Shown piece by piece: positions 31,846-42,934 of a stretch of 64,000 nucleotides of DNA (within the stretch, counting starts at the first letter, position 1; the number at the start of each line of letters is the position of its first letter). Source of the stretch: Phytophthora quininea (Eukaryota > Oomycota > Peronosporomycetes > Peronosporales > Peronosporaceae); NCBI GenBank assembly GCA_011947345.1, contig JAAVTG010000981.1:62001-126000 (forward strand), written 5' to 3'. Under the pieces are notes generated by a model, which did no database searches, was not told where the DNA came from, and saw only the letters and a list, made by a program, of their open reading frames with translations. Made by a program: the position numbers and the translations under genes.

Positions 31846-33227
31846 ATGTCGTACGTGGCTTTCTGAGCGTCCTCCACCTGCTTCTAAGCCCCTCTTCCCC
31901 TCTCCCTAGAGGCGACCTCATCATCTCGGGCGACTGCGGCGGCACCAACACGCGGCTGTCGCTGTGGCTCATCCCCAAGGGCTCCGTCTCCTTCAAGGGC
32001 TCGGTGGCCCCGGGCGAGGTCACGTTCGCCAAAAAGTACCACAACGAGAAGTACGGCAGCTTCTCGGAGGTCTGCCACCTGTTCATGAAGGAGGCCAAGC
32101 TGGTGGACAAGCTGCCCGTGGCCTGCGTCCTGGCCTGCGCCGGCCCCATCCTGAACAACACGGTCGAGTACGTGTATAGCAACATTTCTGTCTTTCAGGT
32201 CTTTCTGACCTGTTTCTTATTGGAAACGACGGATAGATTCACCAATATCAAACAAGGCTGGAAAATCGACGGCTACGGCCTGGAAAAGGAGCTGGGGATC
32301 GCGACCGTGAAGCTCATCAATGACTTTGCCGCCATGGGCTATGGACTGCTCACTCTCAAGCCTCACGAGTACATTGTGCTCAACGAGGCGGAACGAGAAG
32401 AGGGGCTTCCTATCGCCACCATCGGCGCTGGCACTGGGTTGGGCGAGTGCTATCTGACTGCCGATAAAGACGGTCAGTACTCGTGCTTCGCCTGCGAAGG
32501 CGGCCACACGGACTTTGCTCCTGCCGATGAGATCGAAATCGAGCTGTACAATGCCATTAAAGAGGAACTGGGCTGCCACCGCCGCTTCTCGGTCGAGAGA
32601 ATCGTGAGTGGCCCGGGACTAGCCACGATCTACAAGTTCTTGGCCAACAAGTTCCCTAAAAGGTGGACAAGGCAGTCCACGACGCCTTTTGGGGGCCAAG
32701 TCCTTGCAGGGCAAAATCGTTGGCGACAATGCCAAGACGGATGAGCTCTGCAACCAGGCCATGGAGATCTTCGTCGAGTGAGTTTTTATTTGATTTCTTC
32801 TTGTAACAATAGGAGTTTTGTTTACTATCGTCGTGCTAGTGCCTATGGTCGTGAAGCGGGTTGCGCTATGCTGAAGTATCTGCCTCGTGGAGGGTTCTAC
32901 ATCACTGGCGGACTAGCTCCCAAGAACCTGGACTACTTTACCCAGAAGGACATCTTCCTCAAGGCGTGCTTCAACAAGGGAAGAGTGAGTCCGGCGTTGA
33001 AGGCGATCCCCATCTATCTGGTACTGACGGAGGATCTGGGCGAACGAGGCGCACACTACTACGCGTACCAGCTGCTGCAGACCTACAACCAAGGTCTGCT
33101 GGGCGAGGTGCTGGCTCGCGAGCACGTGCAGGAGAAGTTCGCCACGACCCACCACTTTGCACTGTACTCGACCCTCGTTGCAGTTGGTGTCGTCTTGGGT
33201 CTTGCCGTTGGAGGACTGCGCAAGTAA
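31846..33227 (+). CDS. C-tail-anchored glucokinase copy 5 (same two frameshifts as copy 4)
   Basis: Exons 31846-31850, 31910-32167, 32237-32777 and 32840-33227, all at the positions of copy 4 shifted by 14262 bp. Protein features are as in copy 4, including the C-terminal hydrophobic helix and RK tail; one visible residue change is GEV for GEI after VAP. Both single-base deletions in the A run and the T/G run are shared with copy 4. They therefore predate the duplication, or arise from the same systematic base-calling error in both places. Confidence 0.83.
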
Positions 33228-33445
33228 GCCCACTTGACGGTGTTTCCGTCGCGTCATGGGTTCTGTGCGAACGCAAACGATGAAATGAAGAGGGAATTTA
33301 CGTCAACGATGGTTTTGGTTGCTCGCTCGGCGGATCAGCCTCATAACTAGACAAGTCAAAATTGTGTTCACCAGGGGCTGGGCGACGGGAAGTTGGAGAC
33401 CGCAACTTGCTTTCGAAGGGTGTTTGGCCTTCTTCGGACAATCGA

Positions 33446-33685
33446 CTCCGCCCGGTTACCCCATACTGACACGGCGATGGCCTACACTTTTGCGGTGATT
33501 CTAGCGGTCTGCTTGGTGCTGATGAACTAGGGCGGCAAGTGTGATGCTCGTGTACGCAAGGCCCAGCCCGGAACCCGCGCTTTGTTTGCTCACGAACGCG
33601 AGGTCACTTTAGTAGTTCTCACTTCACCTTTGCCGTCCACCACTTAAGTTCAACAACCAAGTTCCGACTATCAAGAAGAGCAGCC
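33446..33685. other. spacer between duplicated block and effector relic E4
   Basis: Contains a 17-codon ORF at 33477-33530 (MAYTFAVILAVCLVLMN) that is hydrophobic throughout, too small to call a gene. The last ~40 bp resemble the leader of the effector family. Confidence 0.3.
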
Positions 33686-33760
33686 ATGCGTCGTGTTTTG
33701 GCTCTGTTGCTGACAGTGATGACTCTCGTCGCCGTCGCCTCTGCGCTTTCAACTGGGAAT
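33686..33760 (+). pseudogene. effector remnant E4 (signal peptide only)
   Basis: MRRVLALLLTVMTLVAVASALST matches the signal peptide of E1-E3 and then gives way to unrelated sequence. No leader motif or C-terminal domain remains. The short frame runs on to 33904 through a different relic. Confidence 0.75.
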
Positions 33761-33821
33761 ACCGCGGTTACTTCGGTCGTCTCTCCATTTCCGTGGTTGG
33801 AGGTGGTTCAAGACGTGAGCG

Positions 33822-34520
33822 TCATCGTTCAAGCATCGCCCGTCTTCTCCGAAATGCTGGTCTCCACATTGAAGACGTCAAACACCAGAGCCTCGAATAC
33901 TTGATGTAACGAGTAGGCCCCGCGCAACTGGAAGGTACCGTCCGTCTCCTCAGTGCAGTCGAAGAACGTGGCTTCGTTAAGTCAAAATGTCGACTTTGCG
34001 CTGCCAAATAGCGGTAAGCCCGTTGCAGCTTGTCGTCCTTCACGACCAATGAGTCATCGGTCATGAAAGACGGGGGCAATGACAGCAGCTCGCCGAGCAC
34101 TCGAGCGCTTCGGCAAGTGAACGTGCGTGTAGATGGGTTGTCTCTGGGCATTCGTATCTGCTCCATTCATGAACGCTACACGCTGCATGACAACGACGAG
34201 TTCTTCGTCGTCCTCGTCGTTATCAGCGTCACCAATCGTAGTTGCACCGTCAGAATCCTGTTCACTCACAGTTCCGATGTGATCTCGTTGCTATCTGTCA
34301 ACAGAAGACGATAGTTCCAAATGGACGTGTTGATATCGCCGTCCACCGCATCCCCTTCATCAGATCTAAATGTTGGCTGCGAGCCACGACATACTGACAG
34401 CCTCGAGTGATCATGTCGTGCTTCAGACCCAGCAGAACCTGTCTCCGCTCCCACCACTCCTTAGGCAGGTGGATATGTCTGCACAACGGGCTTGCTTGCA
34501 CTCCCTAACAGCAAATGTCT
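33822..34520 (-). pseudogene. relics of an unidentified protein family
   Basis: Minus-strand fragments in several frames: LRGAYSLHQVFEALVFDV, VETSISEKTGD, KLQRAYRYLAA and, further upstream, WWERRQVLLGLKHDMI. The same family recurs at 42365-42745 (YVFNGETSISEKTGDD, CNKLQRAYRCLAA). I do not recognise the family. Multiple stops and frame changes mean neither copy is functional. Confidence 0.5.
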
Positions 34521-34994
34521 TCCCAGTTCATATTCGGTTAGAAATGCTGATAGCAACGTTAGAAATGACCTGAAGCCCCGCCATCATGGACTGGGCGCCA
34601 ACCACAGCCAACTACTACCCGTGCAGGAGTTCTCGGAGTGCAACGTTGGCGCCCACGACGTCCAGGATTTGGGCACGAGCACTCCGAGGACGGTTCTACA
34701 GCGTCGTGAGCCTCTCCTCCAGCGCTAGCACCTGTGTCTTGATGCCGTCGACGGACTGAAGAGATTGTTGTCTTCATGCACGCTGCATCAAAAACGTATT
34801 TCCAAGCGGCTGAGATTTCCATGGCCACTATGGATGCGCTTCATGGTGATGTATCGGGCTGGTGATCCAGTCGATGTGAGGGTTTGTTCAGACGGAATGA
34901 GATGAAGTGACTGTGGAGAATTATTGAATGATATGCTACGGCAGTATTCTTCGCTATCGGTCAAGCAATCCAATTTCGTAGGACTGTGAAACGT
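34521..34994. other. no gene seen
   Basis: Short scattered frames only; part may be further debris of the relic above (a minus-strand stretch around 34630-34730 reads ALEERLTTL and then stops). Confidence 0.4.
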
Positions 34995-35054
34995 CGCATT
35001 GATTTGGCTCAGGCTTTAAGCACTACGTCTTAAAGCCTTAGCCAAATCAATGCG
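34995..35054. repeat. 26-bp hairpin at the 3' end of effector E3
   Basis: Arms 34995-35020 and 35029-35054 are reverse complements with one mismatch around the loop cactacgt. The E3 stop codon (35016-35018, minus) lies inside the hairpin, so the last dozen codons (RRRIDLAKALRR) are encoded by one arm. Confidence 0.85.
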
Positions 35055-35678
35055 TCGTCGTAGCTTCGACTTGAACATCTCAGTTACGTACCTAACCCAC
35101 AACATGTAGGCAGGGTCACTCGCCAATTCGACAGCCGTTCTACCCTCCGTCTTCACGCGCAATACCGATTTCAAATATCCCAGGGACACTTCACGTTCTT
35201 GCAACAATTTTATCACCGACGGCTGAAGCTGTTTCGAGAGATCCTCGAGTCCGGGTTGCTTGGCCATGGACACCAGAAGCAACGCGATGCGTTCTTCGGG
35301 GAACTTCTGGTTCAACGTCTTAATAATGGCGCTGTCGGTAGCGTAGTAGTGGTTTTCACCTTTGGCTGCTCGGAATTTGAGCACGTACTTGAGCCAAGCG
35401 AACACGGTTTCGTCCGTGACATCCACCTTGTTAGCCACCATCTTGTTGAACACCATGATTGGATATGTCTTCCTTGACCAAGGTGTGAGTTTTAGTCTCA
35501 GCGAAGCCGTATTGATGATTCCTCTTTCTTCACTGGTGTCGGTGGCTGTTGCTTGGACGCGAGACCGCTTTCCGGTGGTGACGGGCTCGAACGGCTTGCT
35601 CTCCGTAGCAGTTGAAAGCGCAGAGGCGACTGCGACGAAAGTCATCACAGTCAGCAACAGAGCCAAAACACGACGCAT
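35016..35678 (-). CDS. effector E3 of the RXLR family (motif lost by a one-codon deletion)
   Basis: 220-residue secreted protein. The signal peptide is as in E1 and E2. Where E2 has RSLR, E3 reads GKRSRV: the Leu codon is absent, so no RXLR remains, but EER is kept (TSEERG). The body is closer to E1 than to E2. The C-terminus extends about 15 residues beyond E1 into the hairpin. The frame is intact, so it may still be secreted. Start 35678 is chosen for the signal peptide; a longer upstream frame exists. Confidence 0.83.
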   Translation of the reverse strand: MRRVLALLLTVMTFVAVASALSTATESKPFEPVTTGKRSRVQATATDTSEERGIINTASLRLKLTPWSRKTYPIMVFNKMVANKVDVTDETVFAWLKYVLKFRAAKGENHYYATDSAIIKTLNQKFPEERIALLLVSMAKQPGLEDLSKQLQPSVIKLLQEREVSLGYLKSVLRVKTEGRTAVELASDPAYMLWVRYVTEMFKSKLRRRIDLAKALRRSA

Positions 35679-35731
35679 GGCTGTCCTCTTGGCGGATGTT
35701 TCTTGGTTGTCGAAGCTTTGCTGAAGGCCGT

Positions 35732-35747
35732 AAAATGGGGAATGAAA
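35732..35747 (-). promoter_or_regulatory. oomycete initiator of effector E3
   Basis: Mirror of 29718-29733, same 14 of 16 match, 54 bp before the ATG at 35678. Confidence 0.75.
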
Positions 35748-35792
35748 ACTGCAGGCAAGCTCAGCCTTACTATCGTAGCATTTACTGTACAC

Positions 35793-35856
35793 ACAGCTTG
35801 CAAGAACTGTTAGATTACGGATAGTTGTCCGTAATCCAACAGTTCTTGCGAACTGT
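35793..35856. repeat. 29-bp imperfect hairpin upstream of effector E3
   Basis: Mirror of the hairpin at 29609-29672. Confidence 0.7.
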
Positions 35857-36824
35857 ATAATAAATCGATGAGTATTATAAGAAAACATGGTGCGTACATT
35901 GTGCTTGCGCAAGGATATCATCCAAGCCGGACTGGGACTGCGGGATCCGCACTCCGCGTTCGTCACTCAACGATGTCACCTGCATCCCCACATTCTTCCG
36001 TTCTGCTGCTGCTGTTCCTGCATCGCCCTATGAGCTCCTGCCGGACGCAGATTGAACATATGTTTTTGCCACATTCGTCCGACTCGAAGAACGTTGATGA
36101 GCTCTGTTGTCGCTCCAAGTGGTCGACCATTCTATGGCACGAACCTGCATCTCAAGTCTTCTCATAGATTCATAGACAGTGTTGCGCATTTTACAGGGGA
36201 CGTGGGATCATCTTCAGGATAGGTCCCTCTTGGGCTTTTGCTCTTCCGATTCCAACCTCCATCTCAACGTGAGATTCTCAAGCTTCATTACAAAATTGGC
36301 AATACCTACACTAACCACAGCACTTAGTGTTCGTAACACTATTTGCGATAGCTCGCACGTCAATGATACAAAACAAATGTATGTTTTACTAAACTACGTT
36401 AAATGACCAGCCCTAATGGCATCATTTTCCAAATTCGGGTGTGTAGATGCAGCCTTGCACGTACATAATTGCCATAAAACTGATAAAAACTGCCCATCAT
36501 ACTGGGGACAACGGTAGCGAAGTCGATCCATTGGGTTTCTCGTATTACAACAAGCTGTAGTGCAGAATTATTTGGAAAAATGTATATAACGACGACATTT
36601 GTGATAGAAATCATGATGGCACGTTGTGACCAAGTGGGGTACCCCGCACTTTCTCATTTGCCAATACTCTATCGCCCTTCTATTGTAGTCTCTTGGTGTC
36701 TTAGCGCCTCGTGAGGGGTGCCAGCGTTGGTGAGACAGCTGTACGAAGCATTCGCTACGTTGCAATTTCTTACGATACTGACAGAGTCAATTGTATAGTG
36801 TACCGAACGACAGATCTTCGGCTC

Positions 36825-37843
36825 AATTGCTTACACGTTTGTGAGCATCGTCGAGAATACTACAGCAAACACTTCATCGGGAGTCGAGGTCGGAAGATCC
36901 GAAATTCTGCTTACCTCAGCGGATAACATATTATTCTCAGCTGTGAGCTTCTCCAGGTACTCCATCAAAACGCTTACTCGCGAGTGTCGCATTCGATGAT
37001 CATGATTTCCACTCCGTTTGCCGCTCGCTGAGCGTGTCATTGGGATTTGTTGTACAAGTCAATTGCGTATCGTTCAAAATACCACGAATTTCTCTGGTCA
37101 GGCTGGAGCGTAATTCGCCCATTCTAGTGTCGATATCGCCAACAAAACAGGAAAAACGGCTTGAAAACCTTTAGGTTATTTGCTGGAGCCGCATACAATT
37201 TGATCCCAGTACTCCATCGTCATGTGTGGTACCAACTCCGGCGATAAAGGGGAAGATACGGCGCCAAAGCGCTCAGAAGCAAAAGGAAATCCTCCTATCA
37301 TACTATCGCACAATTGGGCAGCTCCCTCGCCAAAATGAATGTACTGGTATTTCAACTTCCCGAGACTATGGCCCAGTGGGAGATAAACTGATACAGGAGT
37401 CGGCTTATTTACTTGTCCGTGTGCATATAACCTGCTGCCTTTTGAAGGCTGCCAGTGTCGATGTCTTCTGGTATACAGATCAATACACACAATTCTTCTT
37501 CACGTAGTGCCTTAATGACACGTCGTAAAAGTATGTCAAACCGATCTTTGTGGTCGGTGCCAAGAAATAACGGCTGCGTACCACCAATGTTACGTTCAGG
37601 GCAACGAAAACGATGAACAGCAAGAGCAAGCACAGGGAACTGAGACAGCTCGAAAGGGGTTGCGTACACATGCTTCCAAACTTGTCTGCCTCAGTCTGGG
37701 CACCTTTATGCCCTTGCTTCGCCACAATTAAGCAATCCTCAGACCACTCAGTGTGCTGCAACAACCTGATATACACTGAATCCGGTCTACCCGTCAAATT
37801 CCACATCAATTTGAACAATCTCAATCCAAATAGCACAGTATAA
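36825..37843 (-). pseudogene. degenerate Crypton recombinase relic (right arm)
   Basis: Mirror of 27629-28640 with the same frame breaks and the same GSLQKAAGYM replacement of the HxxR catalytic block. Confidence 0.65.
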
Positions 37844-40563
37844 AAGCTTAGACTATTTTCATTGGTTCAAGTGTCATAACCTTCAGGGCAAGTAGATCAA
37901 CGCCAGATGCTTTGAGTTCACGAATTTTTCATCAGCCCCCGCCTCTTGAGATTGCTAATAACTTTTCCTAACCTCCCAGAACACGACACAACTCTGGATC
38001 AATGGTAGGATCTAGTTTAGAAAGCTACGGGCGATAAACGTCAACTAGAGCGCTGCGGTACCCTCAAATACATGGCGCATACAAAGGAGGTTTAGACGAG
38101 CCCCTAGTATCTATATTGTCGCAGTCACAGTCGTGAGCAGGACTACAGATATGCCTAAAATAGCCTGGAATCGCTGGTTTTGAGAGCGGTATGCGCATCT
38201 TGTTGGTATCGTTGTCAGTATTTTCGGGATAGTGAAATGCCAGCCATGTTGTCATCGTGTTAACCTTCGACAGATATGTCCACTTAGTACTTGCTTTTCG
38301 CCCTCTTTGCCTCTGTAGAAATTACGCCACGGCGGCTAAATCTCGTCGCCTCCCTTTTCACCAAGAGTCATCTGTGGGTGAATCGTTGCAACGTAGTGTG
38401 GTAACTTCGCTATCACCAGTGCCGTGAATCTGACGTATTAAGATCGCACTAAAATGAAGCCACATCCATTTCGTTAGATTCGCACTAGATTTCAGGCAAC
38501 TATATGTTTTATTATCACAATCGCCTGTCACGATATCATAGTAATATCATAACTGGAAAATGGCGTATAAACTATTCCACAGTGGGATCCTGAACAGCCA
38601 TCTGTCCAAGTGTCTTCCGTGATCGCCGTTGCGATACCGTCCTCGCCGTCTCTTTATGTACTGGCTGCAGCTTTCGCGCCATCAAGACTAGCAAAAGCTC
38701 AAGCTATCGGACCCGGAAGTGTGGTGTAGGAATCCACTGAACTTTCGCTCAGTTAGCAGCGAGCTTTCGCACACAACAATACACCTTCCAGATCGTCAGA
38801 CAAATGTTGGGCGTGATCTGAAGGAACCAGATCCGACCCTGCCCGAGCCGGTGTGGCTTCCGCTCACTGTCTACGCTGAAGGCAAATATAAACCGACGCT
38901 ACAGGCACGAGTCTTCGCCTGTACGTCCAAACACTCTCTCACACACTCAAAACCCCGTGGCACCAGCAGACGAAGGTTGCCTAGTCCCGTGGACTCTCTT
39001 ACGGGGCGCCGGAGTATAATTCCGGCTGGAAGTCACGTTGGAATGCGACTAACACTCCACATACAAGGGCCCTTTTGCCCAACACTCCCTATTAATAGAG
39101 TCAAACCAAAATACACTCTAACTACCACTCTTCACCCTTGGCCTGACCAAACGAACACCCACTTCACGAAGGTCTGTGTTCGCTGGCAGGCATAACCCAC
39201 GACAACAGGGCAAGGTGCTTACCTAGGACGCTTGGCCGTTTGGGAAGTCGGGCGAAAATTCTGCTCTGTTTGTATCGCCCTCGCGGGCTCTTACTCTCTC
39301 TAATTCTACCCTTACGGTGAATCTATACAAATATCAAGTGAAATATAATTGTCACCGTCGGAGCCACCCATCCGAAGATTTAACGACCAGGCGATGGTTC
39401 GCAATAGCGACCACCTCGGGATAGCGACCTTCAATGAACCTTCGCCTCGCGTCGCCATTGGTCCACCTCGACGCCTTTTATCAGCCAATAGCGGAGGCGA
39501 CAGTTCGTTGACGGATCTTGGAGAAATCTCCACACCACAGAAGCGCTGGACAAGGGACTCGACTTCATCGAGCTAACCAGTGTAAGGTTAGGAGCTGACC
39601 ACTTTGCCAAGACAGCCAGCAAATTGCTTGCCAGGTGGTTAAAGATCCTGATCAAGTGCTTGGTCCCGATTTTCAAGGACACAATGCTGATCGTCAAAGT
39701 GGTCACATCTGGAGTTAATGTGTTTACGCACAACGCGAAGACTATTGCATCGTGTGCGTGACTACTGCGCCAACTACAAGCAGTCGCTGCTGCGCTGGAG
39801 CGGGTGAACGTGAAGCCGCGGATACTTGCGTAAGCGGCCGGGACGAGGATGTGCTCCGCGCTAATCCGTCGGCTCTAGCTTCGACTTTGACTGCTGACAT
39901 GACACCAGCGGCGGCTCCAACACCCACAACGGCCACCACACAGACCGACGGACACATGGTGTGGCCTACGGCAACGAGTTCACACGAATTAGTGTGAGAC
40001 ACATCACTATACGCATAGTTGAATACGACTCTACGGTGAACAGACGCAAACCCCTTGTGTGTGGTGCGCACACAAGTTTTGCCATTATTACGGGCCGACA
40101 AAGGGAGTAGACTTTGGCGGGTGATTAGCGCACGAATATTGGACAAAACCTGCGTCTTTTGTCCAACCACGTGTCACGCGGACGCGTCAGGGCCACCCGT
40201 CGGCCCTCACTATCCGTGATAGACATATTTCAGGTAAGGACACATGTCAGGTAAAGGGCCTCACATACAAATTCTAGTCAACAATGAAAAAGAGGCGCCA
40301 ACTCCAATGCTCTCCAGTTTTGATAATGCCCATCTAGGATCGCATTGCGTACCGTAGGTTAAAAGGCGCGAAAATCTTCGTTCGAATGAGCCATCGCACG
40401 CTCTTCTCCGACCTCACCGACCAAGTGAAGAACCCTCAACACCTCCTCCATGAAGACGCCTGAGAAGAAGCAAAAGAAGAAGAACACGCGAAAACAGGTC
40501 CCAGTCAGCACCTGAATAGCCGCGCTTGCTGCCGTTAACGATGGGATGTCGCTGTCCATGGCA

Positions 40564-40953
40564 TCACGGGGGTACGATGTGTCGTATGGACCTCTCCGAC
40601 AGTTCCACAAAGGCCTTGTGCCTATAGACGCTCGGCCCGGACCTCAGCTCGTTTAGATTTCGGAGGGTGGCGACAAAGGGCTGGTGGAGATCGTCTTTTA
40701 CCGCGCTCTTCATGGCATTTGCACTGATTTTGACGAGCTCCGATCCGTTAAAGTAGCGAAACAAGCGCGTGCAAACTCCTGACTCGGTCCAAGCTGCTGT
40801 TGAGCAGGCAATCAAGCGCGCTAGAGTGCCGGCGGCCCAAGCTTCTTTCGTGATGTCAGCAGTCGTGTAAGCGTACTTAGTTGGGAGGACAGGTACTCCG
40901 TAGTTAAGTCGCGCTCCCTGAAATGTGTCAAGGGGCATATCGCATGCATACAA
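40564..40953 (-). CDS. hypothetical protein in the repeat arm (right copy)
   Basis: Mirror copy of 24513-24902; same 129-residue translation. Function unknown. Confidence 0.3.
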   Translation of the reverse strand: MYACDMPLDTFQGARLNYGVPVLPTKYAYTTADITKEAWAAGTLARLIACSTAAWTESGVCTRLFRYFNGSELVKISANAMKSAVKDDLHQPFVATLRNLNELRSGPSVYRHKAFVELSERSIRHIVPP

Positions 40954-42364
40954 AAATCAATATACTTGAATTCCTCCCCGTAATATGTCTTTCACGGATA
41001 CGCTATAGATATTTTTAGTAGGGTTTGCGACCGCAGCTGGGCTGCCGAACAATTTAGTTTCTATTTCAGTTAAAGTTGTTTTTGTATCACTTTAGAAATA
41101 CGAGACGCCGCGTGTTTTTATTCGTCGCATACAAACGCCAAGAACTTTTACGCTTCCTAATTTCAAGCGCATACGGTGTATTCTTGAGATGAGCGCTGCT
41201 AGTTCTGTTTCACCTGCGCAATAGAGGTGTGGATGTGGTGGCGATCGTACTGGGAAACACTACTGTGTTTAATGGGCTTGTGCGTTGCACTGCAAGATTG
41301 AAAGTGAACAACATGTTATAGACTGCTTGTGTTGTCTACCTACCAGATCTTAGAACCTTCTAGAAGCCGAATCCATGGGAGGTAGGCAAGTTGCAATACC
41401 GTGCACGCTCTTGTGATGAATGCCATTACTTTGTGAGTACAACAAAGTCGTCTATCTACATGCACTCACTCGCTAGTGGCGTGACTGTATCAAACTACAG
41501 ACGAGGACCGCCGCCAGACTCGGTTCATCGGCTCGTCTCAACACATGAGGCCGCATTTTGAGGACATCGATACAGAATGGTTTGCTAGGACACTGCTGGC
41601 AAGTTCTCTGAACCATGAGGTACTCAAGACGCAGAAGTACATGCGTTATTTCATTTTGATTGAACAAAGTGGCGTGACGAGAATATATACCTTCAGTAGT
41701 GAGAACGGACACTAGATTAGTAGAGAACAGTAGCACGATTAGCTTATGAGGCGATTTCCCCGTTAAAAGATGCCGATAAACTCCGGTTGCGCTCGCATCT
41801 TGCGTCGTAAAATGCGTTGCATCTTTGAGTTTCGCCGATTTGTCTTGGATTTAGTTGTGTATTCTTAATATTTTTGTGCGAGGTGCACGAAGAATTCCAG
41901 AGAAGTGTATCAATCTCATTTTGACGCGAAATTAGTGTAAATTTTTCTTAGCGCTCAAGTCCAAGCTCCGAGCTCCAGCTCCAGCGCAATGCACGACGTG
42001 TGCATCTGGCGGCGAAGACCACCGGAGGCAATGCAGCTAGAGGTCCCCTCGAGCCCGTGCTTGAGGGTGGACTTTGTGTGTCGAAGCCTCATGGCTTCCC
42101 CAGTGTCGTATGCAGCTCAGCGATCAAGCTCAAGTGACCCCTCTCAACTCCCAAGGCAAGGTGAAATTCAAGCAGAAGCGTCTACGCGACGGCGTACCGA
42201 AACAGTTAACTTATGGTACAGTCGTCATGACGAAGGCTTTTCCCCGGCGTGGCGCCTTGAACAACCACAAGTGTCCTGTTGTGCCTGCGGGTGGCATCAG
42301 GATAGCCGGTGGTCCGGCATCAACCTGCTGTAGGAAGGAGTAGCTACTATAAAATAATAGCACG

Positions 42365-42745
42365 TCTCGGATAGCGGGGGTAAAGGGTTTAAGACGTGAA
42401 CACAGATTGTCGTCGCCCGTCTTCTCTGAAATGCTGGTCTCTCCATTGAACACGTAAAACAGCAGCGTCGAACCTCCGCGGAACCGTGCCACGTCATAGA
42501 AATGAAGGTGCTGTCAATACAGCCCACCGACGAATCAAGTCAAAATGGAGACTTCGAGCTGCCAAACAGCGGTAAGCCCGTTGGAGCTTGTTGCATTTCA
42601 TGGCCATGAGAGCAGCTCGCCGAGAACTCAATCGCTGACAAGGGACCGCGGCACTAAAAACTTTCAAGTCATGAACATAGAGAAACCGAAAGGAGTTGGA
42701 AGCGTAGGCGCTCTTTTCACCTTTGACTGCTCGATATTTGAGCAC
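42365..42745 (-). pseudogene. second relic of the unidentified family
   Basis: Fragments FYVFNGETSISEKTGDD and NKLQRAYRCLAARSLHFDL in different frames correspond to blocks of the relic at 33822-34520. Broken; located between the inverted-repeat end and the F-box gene. Confidence 0.5.
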
Positions 42746-42934
42746 TTACCTGTACTTGAGCCAAGAGCACATGGTATCGTCAGTGAGAGGCACTTTTAGG
42801 GGCAGCCAGAAGAGGAATAGCGTCACTTTACTGGAGCGGAGTGGAGAAAAGGCTTGTGTGTTGGACCTGGTGTAAGGACTGACGAAGCGAAGCTCTGGCT
42901 GTGTTAACTAAAAAATAGGAAGAAATAAATGACA

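Larger units (their letters stand above)
29787..33445. repeat. segmental duplication copy 2 (effector plus tail-anchored glucokinase)
   Basis: Direct-orientation counterpart of 9854-19183 without the retrotransposon. At about 30649-30657 the sequence cttcatcct is the unoccupied integration site with a single TCATC. Confidence 0.9.
35650..42264 (-). repeat. large inverted repeat, right arm
   Basis: Reverse complement of 23201-29815. Carries the mirror copies of the hypothetical ORF (40953-40564), the Crypton relic (about 37840-36830) and the effector promoter region. The outer end at 42264 is followed by the second relic-family copy, not by the MULE. Confidence 0.93.
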
